Shown here: positions 35,207 through 44,606 of the stretch, piece after piece
Layout of the letters: the number at the start of each line of letters is the position of its first letter
Numbering within the stretch: the stretch's first letter is position 1
From: Methylobacterium marchantiae
Lineage (GTDB): Bacteria; Pseudomonadota; Alphaproteobacteria; Rhizobiales; Beijerinckiaceae
Assembly (NCBI RefSeq): GCF_022179405.1
Contig: NZ_BPQT01000008.1
Span: 26,773 to 90,772 of the forward strand
Direction of reading: 5' to 3'
DNA: 64,000 bases
Position numbers and translations under genes: made by a program
The notes under the pieces: generated by a model
What the model was told of the DNA's origin: nothing
Databases searched by the model: none
What the model saw: only the letters and a program-made list of their open reading frames with translations

Positions 35207-36340
35207 TCAGATCTCCAACGCTTCCGGGCGGGTCGTGCCGACACCCTCGGGATCGAAGGCGACGCTTTTCACCACGGCATAGATGGCGCGGCCGGGCGCG
35301 AGAGCGAGATCCCGCACCGAGGCGCGGGTGAGACGCGCCGCCAGCACCGCGCCGTTGCAGTCGATCTCCACCATGGCGGCCGCCTCGCCGAGGGGATGGA
35401 TCGAGACGACGCGGCCTTCGAGCAGGTTGCGCGCGCTCAGGCCCACCGGCGGCTGCGTCGCGAGGAGGACATCGCGTGCCGGCACGCGGACGCGCACGGC
35501 CGTGCCGACGCGCCGCGTCAGGCGGGGCACGGAGAGGCGGCCGGCCCGGCCACTCAGCCGCGTCAGGCCGGTCTCGGCATCGGTCTCCTCCACCACCATG
35601 TCGAGGATCGCGCCGGCCTCGGCCTCCTGCGCCGTGAGGAGGTCGGCCCGGCGCAGTACGGTGTCGGCCGGACCGGTCGCGGCGACGCGCCCGGCCTCCA
35701 GAACGACGATGGTATGGGCGAGGCGCGCCACCTCCGAGACCGCGTGGCTCACATAGACGATGGGCAGGCCCGCCTCGTCGCGCAGGCGCTCGATATAGGG
35801 AAGGATCTCGGCTTTGCGCGCCTCGTCGAGGGCGGCCAGCGGCTCGTCCATGAGCAGGAGGCGGGGCCGGCTGAGCAGGGCCCGGCCGATCGCCACCCGC
35901 TGCGCCTCGCCGCCCGAGAGACCCGCCGGCCGCCGTTCGAGGAGATGGCCGATGCCCAGCAGGTCGACGACCCCGTCGAAGCCGATCCCGTCGCTGCGGC
36001 CGCGGGCGAAGGCGCGGCCGTAGGCGAGGTTCCGCCGCACCGAGAGATGCGGCATCAGCCGCGCCTGCTGGAACACGACGCCGATGCGTCGGCGATGGGC
36101 CGGGACGGCGATGCCGCGCGCCGTGTCGAGGAGGGTCTCGCCCGAGACGACGATACGGCCGCGATCGGGCCGCACCAGCCCGGCGATGAGATCGATCACC
36201 GTGGTCTTGCCCGAGCCCGAGCGGCCGAACAGGGCAGTGAGGCCCGCGCCGGCGGTGAAGGCGACGTCGAGGCCGAAGGCGCCGCGCGCCAGCGAGACGT
36301 CGATGTCGAGGGTGGGGGATACGGGCAAGGGGGCCGTCAC
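35207..36340 (-). CDS. modC: Molybdate ABC transporter ATP-binding protein ModC
   Basis: This is the ATPase of the molybdate importer. The 377-residue protein has Walker A GRSGSGKTT (near residues 35-43), signature LSGGEAQRVAIGRALL, Walker B LLLMDEPLAALD and a C-terminal molybdate-binding TOBE/Mop region with ARNLLEGRVVSIHPLGEAAAMVEIDCNGAVLAARLT. The start is GTG 36340, which overlaps the modB stop as GTGA. The much longer open frame upstream is a shadow of modB. It is translationally coupled to modB. Confidence 0.94.
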   Translation of the reverse strand: MTAPLPVSPTLDIDVSLARGAFGLDVAFTAGAGLTALFGRSGSGKTTVIDLIAGLVRPDRGRIVVSGETLLDTARGIAVPAHRRRIGVVFQQARLMPHLSVRRNLAYGRAFARGRSDGIGFDGVVDLLGIGHLLERRPAGLSGGEAQRVAIGRALLSRPRLLLMDEPLAALDEARKAEILPYIERLRDEAGLPIVYVSHAVSEVARLAHTIVVLEAGRVAATGPADTVLRRADLLTAQEAEAGAILDMVVEETDAETGLTRLSGRAGRLSVPRLTRRVGTAVRVRVPARDVLLATQPPVGLSARNLLEGRVVSIHPLGEAAAMVEIDCNGAVLAARLTRASVRDLALAPGRAIYAVVKSVAFDPEGVGTTRPEALEI

Positions 36341-37029
36341 CCTGCGCCGAGCCGGCGCCCGAGACGGCGCGCCAGCACTTCGGACACGAGAAGGGCCGTC
36401 ATCGACAGGGCCACCGAGATCAGGGTGAGGCGCAGGGCGGCCCCCTCCCCGCCCGGCACCTGGGTGAGGGTGTAGATCGCGGAGGGCAGCGTCTGAGTCT
36501 CGCCGGGAATGTTCGAGACGAAGGTGATGGTGGCACCGAACTCGCCCATCGCCTTGGCGAAGGCCAGGACCGCGCCGGCGAGGATGCCGGGCATGGCGAG
36601 AGGCAGGGTGACGGTGAGGAAGACCGCGCTCGGGCGGGCGCCCAACGTGGCGGCGGCCTGTTCGAGGCGCCGGTCCACCGCCTCGATCGACAGGCGCATG
36701 GCCCTGACCATCAGGGGGAATCCCATGATCGCGCAGGCCAGGGCCGCGCCGGTCCAGCGGAACGAGAACACGATCCCGATCTCGGCCAGCGCCGCCCCGA
36801 AGGTTCCGCGCCGGCCGAAGGAGAGCAGCAGCAGGTAGCCCGTCACCACCGGAGGCAGGATCAGGGGCAGATGGACCAGCCCGTCGAGGAGGGCACGGCC
36901 GGGAAAGCGCCCGCGCGCCAGCAGCATGGCGATGCCGAGGCCGGGGACGATACTCGCCAGGGTCGCCACGGCGGCGACCTTCAGGCTGAGGCCGATCGCC
37001 GTCCACTCGTCGGGTGTGAGGTCGAGCAC
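36337..37029 (-). CDS. modB: Molybdate ABC transporter permease ModB
   Basis: This membrane channel of the importer has 230 residues and five or six helices. The EAA loop for ModC contact reads EQAATLGARPSAVFLTVTLPLAMPGI, and GFPLMVRAMRLSIEAVD precedes it. The start is GTG 37029. The substrate-binding gene modA, which normally comes just before modB, is not present here: the next 470 bp on this strand hold only a small unrelated frame. Confidence 0.93.
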   Translation of the reverse strand: MLDLTPDEWTAIGLSLKVAAVATLASIVPGLGIAMLLARGRFPGRALLDGLVHLPLILPPVVTGYLLLLSFGRRGTFGAALAEIGIVFSFRWTGAALACAIMGFPLMVRAMRLSIEAVDRRLEQAAATLGARPSAVFLTVTLPLAMPGILAGAVLAFAKAMGEFGATITFVSNIPGETQTLPSAIYTLTQVPGGEGAALRLTLISVALSMTALLVSEVLARRLGRRLGAG

Positions 37030-37161
37030 GGGCGGCCGGTCAGGTCCGGCTCGCGGCCGACCACGTCGTTCTGTGCCGCATCATGGGCTCGCGCATTCCC
37101 CTGCCGAAAGACCACCGATCGGCGTGACGGACACGTCGATAGCACGGATTTCGGCCAGCGA

Positions 37162-37461
37162 TCAGGAGCTGGAGCCCTCGTCCTCGCCACCGACGCGACG
37201 CTCGGCGCGATGCAGCCGGCTCAGGAGAACGAGCATCGAGCCCGGAACCGGCTCGAAATTCGGCTCGGAATCGAGCAGCCCGAGACTGCCGGTCGCGCGA
37301 AGGCGCCTGGCGGTCTTCCTGCCGACGATGGCCACGGGGGCCCGGCGTATGTTTTTCTTCTGGTTCGTACTCAACAACGCACCCTCGAATGCCGTGGGAA
37401 CGACAGGAGAAGCGCAGGGAAACGCGAACCTTCGCGCACGGTTCCCTGCGTTCGGTTTCAC
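37162..37461 (-). CDS. Small hypothetical protein
   Basis: This is a basic protein of up to 99 residues upstream of modB on the same strand. The part after residue 30 (APVAIVGRKTARRLRATGSLGLLDSEPNFEPVPGSMLVLLSRLHRAERR) has the high-GC third-position bias of real genes, while the first 30 residues do not. A TTG near 37374, preceded by GAGGG, may be the true start, giving about 70 residues. I do not recognise the family. It covers most of the 473 bp gap between modB and prmA. Confidence 0.45.
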   Translation of the reverse strand: MKPNAGNRARRFAFPCASPVVPTAFEGALLSTNQKKNIRRAPVAIVGRKTARRLRATGSLGLLDSEPNFEPVPGSMLVLLSRLHRAERRVGGEDEGSSS

Positions 37462-37502
37462 GGCGGTGGCGATGGCTCATCGCGGATGCTAGAGCCCGCT
37501 CC

Positions 37503-38420
37503 ATGCTCGAAGGCCTTCACCCCAACCGCCCGACCCATGTGCTGCGCCTCCTCACCGACGAGAGGTCGGCGCGCGCCATGACCGACATCCTCGGCGAGAT
37601 GTTCGACCCGACGGAGACGGCGGTCGCCGCCTTCGAGGCGGAAGACGGCAGAACCTGGCGGCTGGAGGCTTATTTCGCCGATGCGCCGGACGAGGAGATG
37701 GTGCGCGACCTGATCCGCCCTCTGGTGGGCGAGCAGGCGGATGCGGCGATCTTCGAGACCATCGACCAGCAGGATTGGGTCCGCGCCTCCCTCGAAGGGT
37801 TGAACCCGGTCCGCGCGGGGCGTTTCCTCGTCCACGGCGCGCACGACCGCCACAATGTGCGGCCCAACGATCTGGCCATCGAGATCGAGGCGGCCCTCGC
37901 CTTCGGCACCGGCCACCACGGCACGACGCTGGGCTGCCTCAAGGCGCTGGCCGGCATCCTGAAGCAGGGCCGTCCCGCGCATGTGCTCGATGTCGGCACC
38001 GGCACCGGCATCCTCGCCTTCGCGGCGGCCAAGGCCTTGCACCAGCCGGTCCATGCCGGCGACCTCGATCCCGAGGCCGTCTCGACCGCCAAGGGCAATG
38101 CCCGGCTCAACGGGCTCGGCGGCCTCGTCCGGCTCTATGTCGGCCCCGGCGTGCGCCATGCGAGCGCGAACCGCACCCGGCGCTTCGACGTGGTCTTCGC
38201 CAACATCCTGGCCCGCCCGCTGAAACGTCTCGCCCCCTCGCTCACCGCCACGGTGGCCGATCGCGGCGTCCTCATCCTGTCCGGGCTGATCGAGCGCGAC
38301 GTGCCCGGCGTGCTCTCGACCTACCGCCATCGCGGCTTCCACCTCGCCCGCCACGGCCTGATCGAGGGCTGGGCGACACTGGTGCTGAAGCGCGGCGGAG
38401 CGGCACCGCGGCGTCTGTGA
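37503..38420 (+). CDS. prmA: Ribosomal protein L11 methyltransferase
   Basis: This enzyme trimethylates ribosomal protein L11 using S-adenosylmethionine. The 305-residue protein, from ATG 37503, has FGTGHHGTTLGCLKAL near residues 136-151, motif I VLDVGTGTGILAFAAAKAL near 161-179 and the acceptor-site block FANILARPL. The N-terminal domain binds L11. The length is usual for alphaproteobacteria. An upstream in-frame extension overlaps the small gene opposite. The aminopeptidase follows after 41 bp, probably in one unit. Confidence 0.92.
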   Translation: MLEGLHPNRPTHVLRLLTDERSARAMTDILGEMFDPTETAVAAFEAEDGRTWRLEAYFADAPDEEMVRDLIRPLVGEQADAAIFETIDQQDWVRASLEGLNPVRAGRFLVHGAHDRHNVRPNDLAIEIEAALAFGTGHHGTTLGCLKALAGILKQGRPAHVLDVGTGTGILAFAAAKALHQPVHAGDLDPEAVSTAKGNARLNGLGGLVRLYVGPGVRHASANRTRRFDVVFANILARPLKRLAPSLTATVADRGVLILSGLIERDVPGVLSTYRHRGFHLARHGLIEGWATLVLKRGGAAPRRL

Positions 38421-38461
38421 GATCGGTTGCCGCCTTGTCCGGCGCCGCGTAATTCTCCCCC

Positions 38462-40303
38462 ATGACCCGCGCCCGCTTCCAGACCTTCGACGACCCGAGC
38501 CACCGGGAGGGCGCGACGCGGATCGCCGCCCTCAGGGAGGCGATGAGCCGGGCAGGCCTCGACGGGTTCGTGGTGCCCCGCGCCGACGAGCACCAGTCGG
38601 AATACGTGCCTCCCGATGCCGAGCGCCTCGCCTGGCTCACCGGCTTCACAGGCTCGGCCGGCACCGCCGTGATCCTCGCCGACGAGGCGGCGCTGGTGGT
38701 CGACGGGCGCTACACGCTCCAGGCACCGGAACAGGTGGACACGCGCGTCATCACCCCGGTGCAGCTCGCCGAGACCAATGTCGAGGCCTGGATCGGCGAG
38801 AACCTCAAGGCCGGCGCCGTGCTCGGCTACGATCCCTGGCTCCATACGGCGGAGGGCGTCGCCAAGCTTGAGAAGGCGGCGGAGAAGGCCGGCGGCCGGA
38901 TCGAGCCGGTCTCGGAGAACCCCGTCGATGCGATCTGGGCCGGCCGGCCGGCCTCCCCCACAGGGCCGGTGGTGGTGCATCCCATCGAACTCGCCGGTGA
39001 TCCCGTCGAGGTGAAGCTCCGGCGCATCCGCGAGGCGCTCGGGCGCGGCGGCTGCGACGCCCTCGTGATTTCCGATCCGCACAACCTCGCCTGGGCCTTC
39101 AATCTGCGCGGCTCCGACATCGCCCATACGCCCCTGGCGCTGGGCTACGCGATCGTGCCCCAGGCGGAACGCGCCTCCCTGTACCTGACCTCCACCGCCA
39201 TCGACTCCGCCTTGCGGGAGGCCTTGTCGTCCTCGACGGAGATCGCCGGGCGAGACAGCTTCGCCGATGCCCTGTCGGCTCTCTGCGCCAGGGGCGCCCG
39301 TGTCAGGCTCGATTCCGCCACCGGCGCGGCGGCGTTGAAGACGCTGGTGGAACGGGCCGGGGGCAGGGTCGATCCCGGTCCCGACCCGATCACGCTGATG
39401 AAGGCGGTGAAGAACGAGGCCGAGATCGCCGGATCGCGCGCGGCCCATCACCGCGACGGGATCGCGGTCACGCGCTTCCTCGCCTGGCTGTCCCGGCAGG
39501 CATCGGGCGGCACCCTCACCGAGATCGCCGCCGTCGAGGCGCTGGAGGATTTCAGGCGCGAGGGCGGTCTCCTGCGGGACGTGTCGTTCCCGACGATCTC
39601 GGGCAGCGGCCCGAACGGCGCCATCGTGCATTACCGCGTCACCCGCGACACCGACCGGCGGGTCGGCCAGGGCGAGCTGTTCCTCGTCGATTCCGGCGCG
39701 CAATATGCGGACGGCACCACCGACATCACCCGCACCGTCGCCATGGGAATTCCGACGGGCGAGATGCGCGATCGCTTCACCCGTGTGCTGAAGGGGCATG
39801 TCGCCATCGCGCGGGCCGTGTTCCCGAAGGGCACGATCGGCGCGCAGATCGATTCCTTCGCCCGCGCGTCGCTCTGGCAGGCGGGGCTCGATTTCGATCA
39901 CGGCACCGGCCACGGCGTCGGCGCCTTCCTCTCGGTCCATGAAGGCCCGCAGCGCATCGCCAAGACCGGCACCACGGCCCTGTTGCCCGGCATGATCCTG
40001 TCCAACGAGCCGGGCTATTACCGCACCGGCGCCTACGGCATCCGCATCGAGAACCTCGTCCTCGTGGAGGAGCGAGCGATTTCCGGCGGCGAGAGGCCGA
40101 TGCTCGGCTTCGAAACCCTGACCCTGGCGCCCTACGATTCCAGCCTCATCGACCTGTCGCTGCTCGACGAGGCGGAGATCGCCTGGATCGACGTCTATCA
40201 CGCGCGGGTGCGGGACGCCCTCGGTGCCGATCTCGACGAGCAGACACGCGCTTGGCTCGACGCGGCGACGCGGCCGTTGAGATCGATCGGAAACTCGGTC
40301 TGA
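38462..40303 (+). CDS. Xaa-Pro aminopeptidase P, long M24B form
   Basis: This metallopeptidase removes N-terminal residues before proline. The 613-residue protein has the eukaryotic-like three-domain form: two creatinase N-domains (about residues 15-310) and a pita-bread catalytic domain with metal ligands in LVDSGAQY, TTDITRT, GTGHGVG, NEPGYY and IRIENLVLV, then a C-terminal M24_C extension. It has no signal peptide, so it is cytoplasmic. It lies between prmA and an FAD oxidoreductase on the same strand. Confidence 0.94.
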   Translation: MTRARFQTFDDPSHREGATRIAALREAMSRAGLDGFVVPRADEHQSEYVPPDAERLAWLTGFTGSAGTAVILADEAALVVDGRYTLQAPEQVDTRVITPVQLAETNVEAWIGENLKAGAVLGYDPWLHTAEGVAKLEKAAEKAGGRIEPVSENPVDAIWAGRPASPTGPVVVHPIELAGDPVEVKLRRIREALGRGGCDALVISDPHNLAWAFNLRGSDIAHTPLALGYAIVPQAERASLYLTSTAIDSALREALSSSTEIAGRDSFADALSALCARGARVRLDSATGAAALKTLVERAGGRVDPGPDPITLMKAVKNEAEIAGSRAAHHRDGIAVTRFLAWLSRQASGGTLTEIAAVEALEDFRREGGLLRDVSFPTISGSGPNGAIVHYRVTRDTDRRVGQGELFLVDSGAQYADGTTDITRTVAMGIPTGEMRDRFTRVLKGHVAIARAVFPKGTIGAQIDSFARASLWQAGLDFDHGTGHGVGAFLSVHEGPQRIAKTGTTALLPGMILSNEPGYYRTGAYGIRIENLVLVEERAISGGERPMLGFETLTLAPYDSSLIDLSLLDEAEIAWIDVYHARVRDALGADLDEQTRAWLDAATRPLRSIGNSV

Positions 40304-40341
40304 AAGAGACCGGGCGCCATACCCACACAAGGACATAACGG

Positions 40342-41616
40342 ATGACCGTGAAGACGGGTCTCCACGTCGTCGTCATCGGCTCCGGCGCGGTCGGAACGGT
40401 GAGCGCCATCGAATGCCTGCGCGCGGGCCATCGCGTCACGGTGGTCGATCCTGGCCGGCCCGGCGGCGAGCAGGCGTCGAGCTACGGCAATGCCGGCTGG
40501 CTCTCGTCCCACTCGGTCATCCCGCCGGCCGAGCCCGGCATGTGGAAGCGGGTGCCGTTCTTCCTCCTCGATCCCCTCGGGCCGCTCTCGATCCGCTGGG
40601 CCTATCTGCCCAAGGTCATGCCCTGGCTTGTGCGCTTCCTCCTGGCGGCCCGGACCACGCCGCGGATCGAGCGTACCGCCCGAGCCATGCGAACGCTGCT
40701 GGTCGATGCGCCGAAGCTCCATGCCGGCCTCGCCGCGGAGGCCGGTGTCGCCCATCTGGTGGAGCGGCGCGGGGTGCTGCACGTCTATCCCGATCGCGCG
40801 GCCTTCGAGAGCGAAGCGCGGTCCTGGGAGATCAGGCGCAAGGTCGGCGTCGAATGGCTCGAACTCTCGTCGGAGGAATTGCGGCAGCGGGAACCCTCCC
40901 TGCATCCCCGCTACACGTTCGGCCTCGTGGTCGAGGAGGCCGGCCATTGCCGCGATCCCGGGAGCTATGTCGCCGCCCTGTCCGGACTCGCCGAGGAGCG
41001 CGGTGCCACCTATGTCGCCACCCGCGCGACGGGGTTCCGCCTCGAAGGCGGACGCCTCGCCGCCGTCACCACGGAGGAGGGCGAGATCGCTTGCGACCGC
41101 GCCGTGGTCGCGGCCGGTGCCCGTTCGAAGCCCCTCGCCGCCTCCCTCGGCGACCCGCTCCCCCTGGAGAGCGAGCGCGGCTACCACGTGATGGTGACGG
41201 GCGCCGAGGCGGGCCCGCGCACGCCGGTCATGGCTTCCGATGCCAAGATGATCGTCAACGTCATGAACGGGGGTCTGCGCGCGGCCGGTCAGGTCGAGTT
41301 CGCGGGGCTGGCGGCCGCACCCAACTGGAAGCGCGCAGAGATCCTGCGCGACCACCTGATCTCGATGTTCCCGGGATTGCCGGACCCTCTGCCGGCCGAC
41401 CGCCTGAAGGTCTGGCTCGGCCATCGCCCGAGCATGCCGGACGGCCGACCCTGCATCGGCCCTGCGCGCAGGACCCCGGACGTGGTCTACGCCTTCGGCC
41501 ATGGCCATGTCGGCCTCGTCGGGTCGGCGAGGACGGGGCGCCTCGTCGCCCAGCTCGTGAGCGGTGAAACGCCGGAAATTCCCCTCGGGCCGTTCGATCC
41601 CCGGCGCTTCCTGTGA
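40342..41616 (+). CDS. FAD-dependent amine/D-amino-acid oxidoreductase (DAO family)
   Basis: This 424-residue flavoprotein has the N-terminal dinucleotide fold VVIGSGAVGTVSAIECLRAG with the acidic end of the second strand (VVDPG), and SSYGNAGWLS, which is typical of DadA-like D-amino-acid dehydrogenases. The C-terminus has FGHGHVGLVGSARTGRLVAQL, the second FAD contact. It probably oxidises a D-amino acid or a related secondary amine and hands electrons to the respiratory chain. The gene follows the aminopeptidase by 38 bp, so a peptide and amino acid catabolic pair is plausible. Confidence 0.87.
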   Translation: MTVKTGLHVVVIGSGAVGTVSAIECLRAGHRVTVVDPGRPGGEQASSYGNAGWLSSHSVIPPAEPGMWKRVPFFLLDPLGPLSIRWAYLPKVMPWLVRFLLAARTTPRIERTARAMRTLLVDAPKLHAGLAAEAGVAHLVERRGVLHVYPDRAAFESEARSWEIRRKVGVEWLELSSEELRQREPSLHPRYTFGLVVEEAGHCRDPGSYVAALSGLAEERGATYVATRATGFRLEGGRLAAVTTEEGEIACDRAVVAAGARSKPLAASLGDPLPLESERGYHVMVTGAEAGPRTPVMASDAKMIVNVMNGGLRAAGQVEFAGLAAAPNWKRAEILRDHLISMFPGLPDPLPADRLKVWLGHRPSMPDGRPCIGPARRTPDVVYAFGHGHVGLVGSARTGRLVAQLVSGETPEIPLGPFDPRRFL

Positions 41617-41757
41617 GGCGGACGGGGCTCCCTACCTCCCTCGAAGAGATGGTGCGGTGATTCCGTCGCGGAAGATTCCGGGCCATCGGTTTTGTCGGGG
41701 CACCAAACCGCCATATCTTGGGCCCAGGCTGTACTGTCCTCCGCTCCCAAGGCTCCG

Positions 41758-43935
41758 ATGACCCGGCTCTTCGCCCTCCTGCTTCTCGCGCTGATCGGTG
41801 CCACGGGCGCCTCGGCGCAGGGGCTCAAGCCGCCGGCCGATCTCGTCAAGGCGAACCTCGCGGCGGAGCCTGGGGCGATCCGGGCCGGCGAGCCCTTCAC
41901 CGTCGGCATCCGCATGGTGATGCGCCCGCTCTGGCACGTCTACTGGCGCAATCCGGGTGATTCCGGCCTGTCCCCGGAAGTAGCCTGGTCGCTGCCGCAG
42001 GGCTTCTCGGCGGGGCCCATCCAATGGCCGACGCCGAGCCGCATCCCCGTGGCGCATCTCGTCAATTTCGGCTTCGAGGGCGAGACGGTGCTGCTGGTGC
42101 AGATCACCCCTCCGGCGGTCCTGCCCGCCGGCAAGTCCGTGACGCTGGCGGCCAAGCTCACTTACCTGGTCTGCGAACGCGAATGCATCCCCGGCTCGGC
42201 CGATCTGAAGCTGAACCTGCCCGTGGCCGCGCCCGGCACCAGCGTCGGAAGCTCGCCCGCGAACGTCCTGCTGTTCGAGGATGCCCGCGCCGCCCTCCCC
42301 GTCCCCTCCCCCTGGAAAGTGACGCTCGCGAGCGAGGGTGAAAGGCTCGTGCTCGGCTTCGCGGCGCCCGGCCTGAAACCCGACGCGATCCGCGACCCCG
42401 CCTTCTTTCCCTATTCGGAGACGGCGATCGAGAATGCCGCCCCGCAGACACTCAGTCTCGACGACAAGGGCTTCACCCTGAGCCTCGCGCGGGCGACACC
42501 CGGCGAACCGGCTCCCACGGAGCTTCCCGGTGTCCTCACCTTCGAGGAGCAGACCGCCGACGGTCCGGTCCAGCGCTCCTACGCCATCGGCGACGCGCCG
42601 CCGGCCGCGGCCACCGGTGCGATCCCGGCGGGGCCGGAATCCGCGTCGCGAACAATCCCGGCGGAGGAGACGCTGACCCTGTGGAGTGCCGCCGGCCTCG
42701 CCTTCCTCGGCGGCCTCCTCCTCAACCTGATGCCCTGCGTCTTTCCGGTCCTGTCGATCAAGGTGCTGAGCCTGGTGAAGCATTCGGGCGAGCCCGCATC
42801 CCGCGTGCGCCTGCACGGCCTCGCCTATACCGCCGGCGTGCTCGCCGCCTTCCTGTCCCTGGCCGGCCTGCTGATCGCCCTCAAGAGCGCGGGGGCCGGC
42901 ATCGGCTGGGGCTTCCAGCTGCAATCACCCCTGGTGGTGGCGGGTCTCGCCTACCTGCTCTTCGCCATGGGCCTCAGCCTTTCCGGCGTGGTCCATGTCG
43001 GCGGGGGGATCGCCGGGCTCGGTGACGGCCTGACCCGACGGGCCGGGCTCGAAGGCTCGTTCTTCACCGGCATCCTCGCCACCGTGGTCGCCACCCCCTG
43101 CACCGCCCCGTTCATGGGCTCGGCGGTGGGGTTCGCCCTGACGCAGGCGCCCCTGGTGAGCCTCGCGGTCTTCGCGAGCCTCGGCCTCGGCCTCGCCCTG
43201 CCCTTCCTCGTTCTCACCACATGGCCGGCGGCGTTGCGGCGCCTGCCGCGTCCGGGCGCCTGGATGGAGACGCTGAAAGGGGCGCTCGCCTTCCCGATCT
43301 ACGCCACCGTGGCCTGGCTCGTCTGGGTCCTGTCGCAGCAGGTCGGCTCAGCCGGTCTCCTCGCCGCCCTGATCGGCCTCGTCCTCGTCGGCCTCGCCGC
43401 CTGGGCCTGGGAGCGGGCCCGCCATGCCAGCGGCTTCGGCGCCGGCATCGCGCGCCTGGCTGCCGTCGCGGCGCTGGCGGCGACCGTCGCGCTGATCGTC
43501 GGCCTCGATCAGGACAGGGCTTCCGCGGAGGGCAAGACGGCGGGCGCGGAGGGGATCACCCCCTTCACCCAGGCCCGCCTCGACGCCCTGGTCGGCCAGG
43601 GCAAGCTCGTCTTCGTCAACATGACGGCGGCCTGGTGCATCACCTGCCAGGTCAACGAGCGCACGGCCCTTCGCACCCAGGCAGTGGAAGCGGCGTTCAA
43701 GGCCCATGACGTGACCTACCTCAAGGGCGACTGGACCAACCAGAACCCGGAGATCACCGCCCTGCTGGAACGGCACGGCCGCAGCGGCGTACCGCTCTAC
43801 CTGCTTTATACAGGGACCGGCGAGCCGGTGGTGCTGCCGCAGATCCTGACATCCGGCATCGTCCTCGACGAACTCGCCCGGATCCCGTCCACCGGCATCG
43901 ACCGGCGTGCCGCCCTCGAGACGACGAAGAGGTGA
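41758..43935 (+). CDS. DsbD/ScsB-type transmembrane thiol-disulfide electron transporter
   Basis: This protein carries reducing power from cytoplasmic thioredoxin to the periplasm. From ATG 41758 it has 725 residues: signal peptide (cleavage near ASA-QG, residue 20), a periplasmic domain with Cys139/Cys143 in CERECIP, an eight-helix membrane domain with Cys327 in MPCVFP and Cys448 in TPCTAPFMG, and a C-terminal thioredoxin-like domain with WCITC (Cys627/Cys630). The large N-terminal domain with CxxxC resembles the ScsB/CcScsB group more than E. coli DsbD. It overlaps or abuts the redoxin gene, a likely substrate. Confidence 0.9.
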   Translation: MTRLFALLLLALIGATGASAQGLKPPADLVKANLAAEPGAIRAGEPFTVGIRMVMRPLWHVYWRNPGDSGLSPEVAWSLPQGFSAGPIQWPTPSRIPVAHLVNFGFEGETVLLVQITPPAVLPAGKSVTLAAKLTYLVCERECIPGSADLKLNLPVAAPGTSVGSSPANVLLFEDARAALPVPSPWKVTLASEGERLVLGFAAPGLKPDAIRDPAFFPYSETAIENAAPQTLSLDDKGFTLSLARATPGEPAPTELPGVLTFEEQTADGPVQRSYAIGDAPPAAATGAIPAGPESASRTIPAEETLTLWSAAGLAFLGGLLLNLMPCVFPVLSIKVLSLVKHSGEPASRVRLHGLAYTAGVLAAFLSLAGLLIALKSAGAGIGWGFQLQSPLVVAGLAYLLFAMGLSLSGVVHVGGGIAGLGDGLTRRAGLEGSFFTGILATVVATPCTAPFMGSAVGFALTQAPLVSLAVFASLGLGLALPFLVLTTWPAALRRLPRPGAWMETLKGALAFPIYATVAWLVWVLSQQVGSAGLLAALIGLVLVGLAAWAWERARHASGFGAGIARLAAVAALAATVALIVGLDQDRASAEGKTAGAEGITPFTQARLDALVGQGKLVFVNMTAAWCITCQVNERTALRTQAVEAAFKAHDVTYLKGDWTNQNPEITALLERHGRSGVPLYLLYTGTGEPVVLPQILTSGIVLDELARIPSTGIDRRAALETTKR

Positions 43936-43940
43936 GAGCC

Positions 43941-44582
43941 ATGGCCATGACCCGCCGGATATTCCTGGGAAGCGCGATCGCCACCGGTCTCATCGGATGG
44001 CTGCCCGGTCTCTTCTCGCGAGAAGCGATGGCGGCGGGTCCCCAGGTCGGCAAGCCCGCTCCGCTCTTCACCGGCACGGATGCCGACGGACGCAGCGTCC
44101 GGCTGGAGGATTACAAGGGCCGGATCGTCGTCCTCGAATGGACCAACCACGATTGCCCCTTCGTGATGAAGCATTACGGTGGTCAGGCGATGCAGGCCCT
44201 GCAGAAGAAATGGACGGAGGCCGGCATCGTCTGGCTCTCGATCGTCTCCTCCGCCCCCGGCGAACAGGGCGCGGTGGACGGGCAGGCCGCCAACCGCCTG
44301 ACCCAGACCAGGGGTGCCGCCCCCACCGCCGTGATCCTCGATCCGGCCGGTACGATCGGCCGCGCCTACGACGCCAAGACCACGCCGCACATGTTCATCG
44401 TCTCGGCGGAGGGCACCCTGCTCTATCAGGGCGGCATCGACGACAAGCCGTCCGCCAATCTCGACGACCTCAAGACCGCGAAGAACTACGTCGACGCGGC
44501 CCTCACCGAGATCGCCGCCGGCAAGCCGGTGAGCGTCAGGACCTCGCGGCCCTATGGCTGCACGGTGAAGTATTCTTCGTAA
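43941..44582 (+). CDS. Tat-exported thioredoxin-fold (redoxin) protein
   Basis: This 213-residue protein has the twin-arginine signal MTRRIFLGSAIATG and a likely cleavage near AMAAG. The redoxin domain has VGKPAPLFTGTDADG and WTNHDCPFVMKHYGG with a single N-terminal active cysteine (Cys72), then TKTTPHMFIVSAEG, and a second cysteine near the end (PYGCTVKY). The pattern fits a peroxiredoxin-like or TlpA-like envelope protein. A GTG at 43932 overlapping the previous stop is possible, but ATG 43941 has better ribosome-site spacing. The DsbD-like neighbour probably reduces it. Confidence 0.85.
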   Translation: MAMTRRIFLGSAIATGLIGWLPGLFSREAMAAGPQVGKPAPLFTGTDADGRSVRLEDYKGRIVVLEWTNHDCPFVMKHYGGQAMQALQKKWTEAGIVWLSIVSSAPGEQGAVDGQAANRLTQTRGAAPTAVILDPAGTIGRAYDAKTTPHMFIVSAEGTLLYQGGIDDKPSANLDDLKTAKNYVDAALTEIAAGKPVSVRTSRPYGCTVKYSS

Positions 44583-44606
44583 GACGACCTGCCGGCCGAA
44601 GCCGGT

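Noticed and set aside
38321-40336. A minus-strand open frame of about 670 codons opposite the aminopeptidase P gene
   Set aside because: It is antisense to a gene with full catalytic motifs and has no recognisable features of its own.
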